Below are positions 49,075 through 58,280 of a stretch of DNA of 64,000 nucleotides, piece by piece; positions within the stretch are counted from its first letter, which is position 1; every line of letters begins with the position of its first letter. Source of the stretch: Sipunculus nudus (lineage: Eukaryota; Annelida; Sipuncula; Golfingiida; Sipunculidae); contig CM049310.1 in the NCBI GenBank assembly GCA_026874595.1, positions 28,443,058 to 28,507,057 of the forward strand. Reading direction: 5' to 3'. Both the position numbers and the translations under genes were made by a program. The notes under the pieces are model-generated. The model searched no databases. It was not told the DNA's origin and saw only the letters and a program-made list of their open reading frames with translations.

Positions 49075-49980
49075 CACTGAGGGTTTCAGAAATGCTAAAG
49101 ATCACAGAGGGTGTCAGAAATACTTAACATCACTAAGGGTTTCAGGAATACTTAACAACACTGAGGGTGTCAGAAATACTAAACATCACTGAGGATGTCA
49201 GAAATACTTTACATCACTAAGGGTGTCAGAAATACTTAATATCACTGAGGGTATCAGAAATACATAACATCACTGAGAGTGTCAGAAATACTAAACATCA
49301 CTGAGGGTGTTTGAGTTACTCAACATCACTGAGGGTGTCAGAAATGCTAAACATCACTGAGGGTGTCAGAAATACTAAACATCACTGAGGATGTCAGAAA
49401 GACTAAACATCACTGAGGGTGTCAGAAATACTAAACATCACTGCGGGTGTCAGAAATACTAAACATCACTGAGGGTGTCAGAAATACTAAACATCACTGC
49501 GGGTGTCAGAAATACTAAACATCTCTGAGGGTGTCAGAAATACTAAACATCACTGAGGGTGTCAGAAATACTAAACATCACTGAGGGTGTCAGAAATATT
49601 AAACATCACTGAGGGTGTCAGAAATACTAAACATCACTGCGGGTGTCAGAAATACTAAACATCACTGAGGGTGTCAGAAATACTAAACATCACTACGGGT
49701 GTCAGAAATACTAAGCATCACTGGGGATGTCAGAAATACTAAACATCACTGCGGGTGTTAGAAATACTAAGCATCAATGAGGGTGTCAGAAATACTAAGC
49801 ATCACTGCGGATGTCAGAAATACTAAACATCACTGCGGGTGTCAGAAATACTAAACATCACAGAGGGTGTCAGAAATACATAACATCACTGAGGGTGTCA
49901 GAAATACTAAGGAATATTAAACATCACTGAGGGTGTCAAAAACTAAACATCACTGAGGGTGTCAGAAATACTAAAAATCA
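49075..49980. repeat. 28-bp minisatellite, about 32 units
   Basis: The unit is CACTGAGGGTGTCAGAAATA then CTAAACAT. Central units are near-identical (variants GCGGGTGTC, GGGATGTC), while edge units at both ends are degenerate, as expected for a locus homogenised from the middle. The period is not a multiple of three and no ORF runs through. Confidence 0.97.
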
Positions 49981-51130
49981 TCCATGGAGCGTCATATCAC
50001 CGGTCACCGGCGACTGAGTGACAATTGAACGGGGATATGTGAGCTTTCTAGGCATTACTGTGACCAAAGGTCGACTTTAGAATTACAGCTGTATTCGGGC
50101 TCTCACACAAAAAAAAACGTAATTTGAATAAACGCATCAACGTCTATATGCCTCCAATCACGCCGGGGAAGCTTTAAAAAAATACAGATTTTATTCACAG
50201 AGGCTGTATCTACTGATCAGAATGGCCAGGATAAGTGACCACATCAACTCTTGTGCTTTTGTGGGAAAACGAACACAAAAAAATGCTTTTCTTAAAAAAC
50301 TGCTCTCTGATTTTCAAAAATATGTAATTATATAGTTGAATAGGTAATTTTGTTGTATGAAATGGTAATAAACTACCGCCTCTCTTCCTAAATCTAAGGG
50401 TTGTGTGGAGACCTCTGGTGACGATTGAATTAACTAATTATGTATCTGGTCCCCACAGCTCCACTGTGTCAGAACCAGGACGGCGAAGCCTATTATATTT
50501 GTATTCTCAGTTTATCATTTGTTTTCAATTTCGCTTACTCTTCGAAACTACTTAACACGTTGTAAAACCTAAAGTGTTAATCTTTTCCGACATCTCAAAG
50601 AAAGAATAGAAATATCACTTTGGCTAAAGAACACAGTTAAATACAAGTGGCGCCTCTTCCGCCTTGTATTCAGCAGTCACACGATCAGTTACACATCTGT
50701 TAAATTTGGGGATTTCTTGAGATATTTTTCAACGGACGTTACCTCAAAAAGAAAGCAAAACATAAAATAGTGATCAGCTAAATTTTAGTTTCGTAAAGAC
50801 ACCATTCTCAAGACAAGTTGACTCCATTCAAACTCATACTCATATAATTCCCCTACCGTTAAGGAATGTAAATACCATAGGAAAGAAAAAGTGTTTATAT
50901 TTTATTATTTATTTACGGAAAACCGGTAAAGCACATTTACGTCCTCATTAAGTATATCTACATAAGATTAAACTATAATAACTCACAGATAAGTTGCCCT
51001 TGATTTAGGTATGATCTACCAAAAACCGCGGAACGCCGAAAATGCACATTGGATGAATAATTTATTCGCACATTATTGCTTTTGTAAATGTACAAGGGTA
51101 TGGCTTAAATAAGCAGGTGCTAAGTGTAAT
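49981..51130. other. Intergenic, nothing recognised
   Basis: AT-rich, with no gene found on either strand. Confidence 0.5.
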
Positions 51131-52430
51131 CACCGTGTCCATCCACAAATTCTTCACGGATGATAACTTAAGTTTGGATTGAAATATGGATCCACAGTTA
51201 CAATATAATATAAATTTATTTATTTTACATGGATTATACAGAAAGTTATTTAACTCATCAAGGCACTCTCCATGGCTCAGATGATGGCGTTCGAATGTTT
51301 GTAGGGCTGGAGGAAACCAGAGAACTCGGAGAAAATCACCGGCCATGGACGGGCAGCTACAACCCACTCTCATAGCCACAGCGGGGATCGAACCCGGATC
51401 GCCCACCAAAAGAGCAAGAGCAGTATTGATTCTGAGGTCATTGGTTAAGGTTACAGGACTCACTTCTTTAAAAAGAATGTGGAGGCGTTTTAAGCCAAAA
51501 TTTTCATCCAAAACCTTCCATCTTGCACATATAGCTCGCCAATAGGAAGCCTGTTGTTTTTAGGGTCACAAGGTCAAAGGTCACGGGGGACATTTGTCCA
51601 CAATTTTTTTCCCGGATGATATCTTCAGTGTGGATTGACATATTGATTTAAACTTGACTTATATATGGCTCGCCACTTAATAGGGAAGTAGGGAAAGAAC
51701 TCTACTGATTTTGTGGTCACAAGGTCAAAGGTAAAGGTCAAAGGACCCATCCGTTCTTAAATTAATTTATGGATGATAAATCCAGTTTGGATGACATATT
51801 GGTTACAAACTTAATTTATTAATGGCCCAACGCTAAAGTAAGAATTTTGTTTCAGATTTCGGGGTCATTTTGGCAAAGGTGAAGGTCACAGGAGCACATA
51901 TATGGATTGTTGCGGATGCATTGTAAACCAAACCTTTCATCCCAAACCTTCCAACTTTCATATATGTCTAACCTACCCAAAGGGGAAAAATTGTAGATTT
52001 TGTGGTCACCAGTTCTGAAGCCAAGGTACTGGACCAAATTTCTTTAAAATGCTTTTGGACACATTTTAAACTGAACTCTTTTCCAAAACCTTCACTTTAA
52101 CATATGGCTCACTGACCAACAGGGGAAGAATGCTGTCGATTTTGAGGTTCCAAGATCAAAGGTCAGTGCCACAGAACCCACTTCTTAAAAAAGGCATGTG
52201 CCCGCATTTTTATCAAACCTTTTACCTTTTACTTATTGATCACCCAACAATGGGGGAAGAATCACATTGAATTCGACATCACATGGTAAAAGGTCAAGGT
52301 CACAGGACCACCCCTAGATTTATATGCTGACCAGGCTTACATTTTAATACATCAGATGTAATTAAGCCTCTGTTATTGGGGTGCTTCACTCGTATATTTA
52401 TACACGACTATCACTGATTCAGACCGTAAC
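51131..52430 (+). repeat. R6: GGTCACAAGGTCAAAGGTCA-module element
   Basis: Diverged ~140-170-bp modules contain AACCTTCCATCTT, CATATAGCTCxCCAATAGG, GATTTTGxGGTCACAAGGTC, AAAGGTCAAGGTCACAGG and CGGATGATAxxTxxAGTTTGGAT. It ends with TATATGCTGACCAGGCTTAC and TTAAGCCTCTGTTATTGGGG. The inverted-repeat arms at 21680 and 23307 belong to this family. A SINE is inserted at about 51240..51430. Confidence 0.8.
51240..51430 (-). mobile_element. tRNA-derived SINE with conserved central domain
   Basis: On the minus strand, GGTTCGATCCC (B-box; plus-strand GGGATCGAACC near 51384) is followed by a body with TTTTCTCCGAGTTCTCTGG and TTTCCTCCAGC. This closely resembles the conserved central domain (TTTTCTCCGGGT...GGTTTCCTCC) shared by many animal tRNA-SINEs. 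It is inserted within R6; limits are approximate. Confidence 0.65.
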
Positions 52431-53010
52431 ATCCTTGTTCATTTATTCAAATAATTTTTATTAATTGGGAAGGCATATGCGGACACTGTTTCACGGGCCG
52501 GTTTGACAAAGCAGATTTCACTAAAGGAAGAATCATGCCATTTTGACGATGTTTAAACAAATTCATCAATAAAACAGATGGGGAATGTTAAACTGGTTTA
52601 TTTAAAATATTAAGTTTCTTGGTCAGGATTTCGCCTCTTCGTGTAGTCTTGTCAAAATATCTTGAAATAAATAAACAGATATATACTATAGTAATAAACT
52701 GACAAATTATTACACTAGCTGAAAAAAAATATGCTAAAACATATCAGACAAATCGTGCAAGTAATACGTGATTTTCTTACCAGTGCAAAGTATAAAAAAG
52801 TACCTGTATCCTGGTGTATTAGCTTAAATATGTTTATACAACACCATTAAAGGGTTATATGTAATTTGAACATTTACAAAAGAACATGTATAATTTATCA
52901 ATTCTTATCAGTTTTGTACACCACAGATAGCTCAATATTCAATAATCAAAATTGATTATTATTTTTATTTACCATGTATTACATCTATAGGCCTGTCTGT
53001 ATTGACTGTC
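52431..53010. other. Intergenic, nothing recognised
   Basis: AT-rich, no gene. Confidence 0.5.
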
Positions 53011-53013
53011 TTA

Positions 53014-53484
53014 GGAACCGTCTTTTTTGTCAACATTTACGGGGTAGAACAAAGTAACCCCCCCCCCCCCCCAAGCAGATCATTAATATGTCGATAAAAG
53101 CTACATTAGCGGTATCTCGTATTACTACATGAAACCAGTATATGTTGGTCTGATAAAGAAGTACAAGGGTGAAAGAAGACCCACTGGTATTTAGCTGCTG
53201 TTGATACCTAATAGGGCAAAGGTTATACCACGCATGCTGTGTGTAGCAGCTTGGCTCAGGGATAAACACAGGGACCTGTGTACACAGGTAGTACGTTTTT
53301 TAAACTGACCTTTAACATGCAGATGATCAATTGAGAAATAAGATAGACAATATTTCAAAATGTTCAGCTCATCAAAATATCAACAGCTTTGCCCAACCAA
53401 AGTAGAACATAGTCTTCCAACCCACCCCCTCCCTATAGAACTCTTTGTTCTACCCCGTAAATGTTGACAAAAATGAACGGTCCC
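53014..53484. mobile_element. PIF/Harbinger-like MITE
   Basis: A 471-bp element has ~40-bp inverted ends: GGAACCGTC, then TTTTTGTCAACATTTACGGG and GTAGAACAAAG, mirrored at the right end CTTTGTTCTACCCCGTAAAT ... CGGTCCC. The inner 25+ bp are identical. It is flanked by TTA on both sides (53011..53013, 53485..53487), the TWA target duplication of PIF/Harbinger. A C14 run lies near 53060. There is no transposase ORF. It lies 131 bp downstream of the gene B stop codon and may contribute 3' UTR sequence. Confidence 0.82.
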
Positions 53485-53550
53485 TTAGTGCCCTTCTTAT
53501 GTTGTTAACTATAACTGTTGTGAAAATGGATACATACACCAATTACTTTT

Positions 53551-53556
53551 TTTAAT
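53551..53556 (-). terminator. Candidate polyadenylation signal of gene B
   Basis: ATTAAA on the minus strand, about 60 nt after the gene B stop codon, is the nearest plausible poly(A) signal. No canonical AATAAA was seen between the stop and the MITE. Confidence 0.35.
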
Positions 53557-53615
53557 GTGGTTTTTGTTGCATTCGTTACCAGATGATGCTGGTATCTTAC
53601 CTATGTTGACCCTTA

Positions 53616-55743
53616 TTACTGAGTAGTTACACCAGTGACGAATCCCTTGTCATCCACGGTGAAGTTATAAACATAAGGAGGAGGTTGAGAATCAGAAGCA
53701 ACCGTCACCCCGGTGATGTACCCGGCCTCATTCCGACGTAGAGTTGCGGTGTAATGGGACATGTCACCACCTGAGGATATGACAAACATCGGGATCTGAT
53801 TTCCTCCAAGACTGTAATACTCAGCTACCAGCAGGAACCAGTCCAGGTTAGTTGGGTGACCTCTCTGTGTCCTCTCCACCGCAAAGTCCAGCATCAGTTT
53901 GGAGTCGGAGAAATACTGATTGGAGAGTGTTGCAAAAGACTCCTGGGGATTGCGAACGAGATATCCCAGCATATTCCGAATACTGTTTCGCCTGTAGTCT
54001 TTGCCTTGTCTGCTACTAAAGAAATCATCCATTGCCGTTCCCCAGGCACCTTGGCCATCCCACCAACCATTTTCCTTAAACACTTGTTTGGTATTCTGTG
54101 CGTCATATCCGTAAGTTACGGGCGACTTCCAGACGACCGTCTCGCCAGTGCTGCGTGCCAATATTTGGTACTTTCTCACAAATAATTCCTTTCTGTAGGC
54201 TCCAGCTTTTGGTTGGTCCAGCTCGTTGTGTCCAACTTCATGAGCGAGAACCCCGAGAAACTGCATGACTGATGGACTTCTGTTGGCTTCCTCACAAACG
54301 CTACAGTCACCAGGGAACGAGTTCTCCCCGTAGTTGCCTCCTGTAAAAATGTTCACACCGGACTCACGCATAGCATTGTACTTCCAAGGCTTACCGTGTA
54401 GGAAATCTTTCTGTGTTATAAAACACAGGGAGTAGTAAACTGGATTTTTCATTCTGAAGAAATCATAAATCAACTTTGTTCTATGCAGAGGAGCCTTGTC
54501 ATTATTAATTAAGAAGATACCATAGTCCCTAAATAGCCCGTGGTCGTAGCTGGTTTGATTGGTAAGGGAAGCCAAGTCAGCACGGTTGCTTGCATTGTTT
54601 GGACGAGATTCTAGCATTATAATCCATACATACCCAGCAAAATAAGTTAATGTAGACTTTTCCCAAGACTGCCGTGTAAAATATTGAGGGAAGTCCCGAA
54701 CAAGCTTGGCATAATATTGGTATACATTTTCTCTCTCCGCCTCACTACTCTGGTGCACGTTTCTTACAAATTCTTGCAACTTTCTATTCTTTTTATAAAT
54801 AAGGTTGTAGAAACTCTCATCTGAATTCATTGCCCTTCCAAGATCAGATGCCTGGGATTCGATCATATTCCTTATTTCGTTTTGCGCATTTCCTATTACG
54901 TCAACCCCATAGAATATGAGCACGTCCCCTTTTTCACCGGATGTAATAAGGTCTACAATGCCGTCACCGTTGAAATCTGCAACTTCGGGTGCCTGGTGCT
55001 CTTTGTATTCACTGCGCACGTTAATACCTTGGCCAGATTGAAGCTTGAGGCGTGATTCATGGAAGTTGACATTCTTCCCCTGAAAACACATCCCAAAATA
55101 TCCCCAGTTGATGCTGTACAAAATATCCATTTTACCGTCCTTGTTAAGATCCAGAATACGTGGATACCTGTTGTAAGCCATATACCCGAGGTTTAAAGCC
55201 TTTTTCTTGCCGTCAAACCTTGGAACTGTACTACTGCCCACGTTTGGATAGTAGTTAAATTCGCCCTCAGACTGACCAGTTATTACATCTGGAAGACCAT
55301 CACGGTTCCAGTCACCCACATCAAACCTGTTCTCATCAATTTTACCCAGGGAAATTTTGGTGCTGAATTTAATCTTTCCTTCTTCCATTACACTTGGATA
55401 GTATACCAATCGTTTCTTTGCAGTTAGAATGACGTCCGGGTGTCCATCCCCAGTTATATCTGTGTAGGCAAACCCTGTTTTTTTGTTTCCTCTGACTCCA
55501 GTGTCGATGGGAACCGAGTTAGCAGTTACAGGAACAGGAGGCTCCAGCTGACCAGAGTTCTGACGATAGAAGAAGACTTGTCCGTCCGTGGCCACCAGAA
55601 GGTCCTGTGTCCCGTCCTCATCAAAGTCAGTCACTCTGGTCACAGCACTGACGGGGAGTTTCAGCTCCGTCATGTCAGTCATCGTGAACTTTTGTTCTGG
55701 CTTGAAAACTGTCGTTAACTTCCAGAGTTGATTTGAAGTGGCC
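53616..55743 (-). CDS. Gene B exon 3 (VCBS repeats and HEVGH domain, to stop)
   Basis: The acceptor TTTTCATTAAAG precedes base 55743. Split codon CC|G gives Pro48, and the frame continues ATSNQLWKLTT. A TAA lies in frame just upstream in the intron. An ATG-initiated open frame would start only at 55682 (MTDMTELK), which misses the signal peptide and the first ~68 residues. The stop is TAA at 53616..53618. Confidence 0.92.
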
Positions 55744-58232
55744 CTTTAATGAAAATACAGGCTTATATTGTTATTGTTAAATATTATTTGTTAGCAATAT
55801 AATAAAAGCACATTAAAAGAAGAGCTAGAGGTATGCTAACATATTAGTACTGAGGGTATAATAAAGCTAGAGTACAGTGGTACAACCAAGAAGCAAAGAG
55901 AAACAAATACTTTGCAAGGTTAGAAAAATATTGATATTTTGAGCAGTATAATTTGGGATGGGGTAGAAGAAACGAGACATATTATTAAAAAATTCTTTGA
56001 CCAGAAATTTATAAGTTATAAAAATCTACAGGGCTGTATATCTCGAACAGGAAGACGAACACGTAAGTAAGAGACGTTGGAAGCTTTAAGAAATATGGTG
56101 GATGATAAAAAATAGTTATACTGTCCTGTACAAAAATGGTTCCGGTATTTTTTTTAATTATTCCGAATAGAATCGACAAATTGTGTACATGAGAATTCGG
56201 AAGTAGGGGGAATCGACATTTAATCAGAAACAGGCGGTGATGACACGTTTTCATAAATCGTGGAGGCCTGTTATGTTAATTGACGTTGATATATAAAAAT
56301 CCTTAGCAAAATACTGATCGGAAGGTTAAAGCCGTCCCTAAACGCGATTATATAAGAAGATCAATAAACTTTTGTGGTTGATATATTGATATAATTTTTT
56401 AGAAATAACCAAACAATTACATATTCCTGGTAGGGTGTTTTTTACGGATTTTGAGACGGCCTTTGATTCAAAAGATCACACGTTTGTATTTACTTTTCCT
56501 TTACAAAGCGACTTTGTAAACATACCAATTAATGTAGAAAGCTGTGTCTTGAATTATGGATATTCTACTGACTTCTTTCTACCTGAATGATTCACATGAC
56601 AGCGTCATCCAGCGTCATTCAGCATCAAGGCACAATTTTAGTGATTGAAATGTTATTTTGTATGATAAGACAGAATAACAATGTTAAAATTGACGAGCTT
56701 GGAGTTAGCCTTTTGCTGATAATTTTTTTCAACGTCTTTCATCATTTTTTTCAATGTTTTCCTATTGTGTGTCTTTCCTGTTGAAAACTGATATTTTAGT
56801 TGTCTTGTTGAATCAAAATTTAAGTTTCAATTTTAAGAAAGAAATGTTTAATTGAATAAAAGTTTTAGCTTCAGTTTAAGGATGGATAGAAATATATACT
56901 TTATATATAAGGGTTTTCACCGATAATGATACCTTAACATAGAATCAGGAAATCGAGAGCATTTTCCTGAAGTGGGAAAGTAGAAATCTTATCTAAAAGG
57001 CACAATTATGGTGGTAAACAGCCTTGCTATAGGTCCCCCGGTCGATTAATTGTGTAAAGATGTTAAAATTTTTATTATCACTTTCATTTGCTCAGGGTGT
57101 TAACAAATATTCAAATATTTAAGTTTAATAGGTGATTTAAGACAGTCAGGACTAGGGGACATTGAATGTAGATTTAAACTCAAAGATTTATGTATTTAAA
57201 AAAACCCTATCAAATCGAAATGAGAGTAGAAGGTCATATAACAATATTTTTCATTATAACCAAATGGAAGGATTAGAAATGATATTGATATTTGCCGTAT
57301 ACTAGGTAATTTATTCATCATTACTATAGAAAATGATTATGACATTTTCAGAAGATACCCGATATAGCATCAAAGATAACTCACTACGACCCAGTAGGCC
57401 TATATATATAAAAGTGACCGGTAACTGAAAAGTGTACAAAGGTATATCGATGCGATACATTAAATCTGTTCCAGATATTTTTGATGACGAAGGAAATATA
57501 ATCTTCTATTTAGATGAACTCCCGCAAAATAGTTTCCTCAGCTGGTGATAATTGGTCATACATGCTGTATCACTTGGTGGTGAGGAAAACAATGGTATGG
57601 AAAACAGGTTTTTCAGATCAAGATTCGGTCTAAACCCGGTTCGGCTCAGTCAAACCAAAGTACTCTGTTGTGTGCATGCAGCCAATGTGTCAGCAACTGT
57701 CTCAGCGTTACAGGACAAACTTTATAAAGCCATTTATAAAAGTTTGTTAGTGTTATTATCCTGGTTCAGTATAAATATTGAATAATATTCTAGGGTTTAA
57801 TGTAGTTTATATAAGTTAAATATAAAGAAAATAATATTTGCCCGCAATGCTCTGGTTATTATGAATCCATTGTGTATTTATTTTGTGAGTACGATAGGTC
57901 ATTCAAGCTATATCATAACATCATTTGTTGACTTATACCTTTACCCGGTGCGGGGAACATGAGAATCATTTAGCTGTTACAGCCATCACAACATGATTCA
58001 AATCTAGTGAATCTCATTTTGTTATAGTATAAACAATTAGTATTTTAAGCTGGAGACTTAGATAAATATAAAATAGTCTTTCAGTATACAAGGGAAATAG
58101 AATACCTAATAACTAAAAAAAAAATGAATAAAACAATGAAGGGGAAAAATAGAAATAGTTAAAATAATTGCAGGAATCTTAATTGCAGAAACTTACAGGA
58201 ATCTGAAAATAGCTGATGATGATATATGTTTA

Positions 58233-58280
<48 letters not shown>

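Noticed and set aside
49075-49980. 28-bp repeat of CRISPR-repeat length
   Set aside because: Units are directly abutting with no spacers.
53616-55682. ATG at 55682 as the start of gene B
   Set aside because: Gene A shows the same MTDMTELK in mid-exon, preceded by homologous coding sequence, and an acceptor with matching phase lies at 55743.
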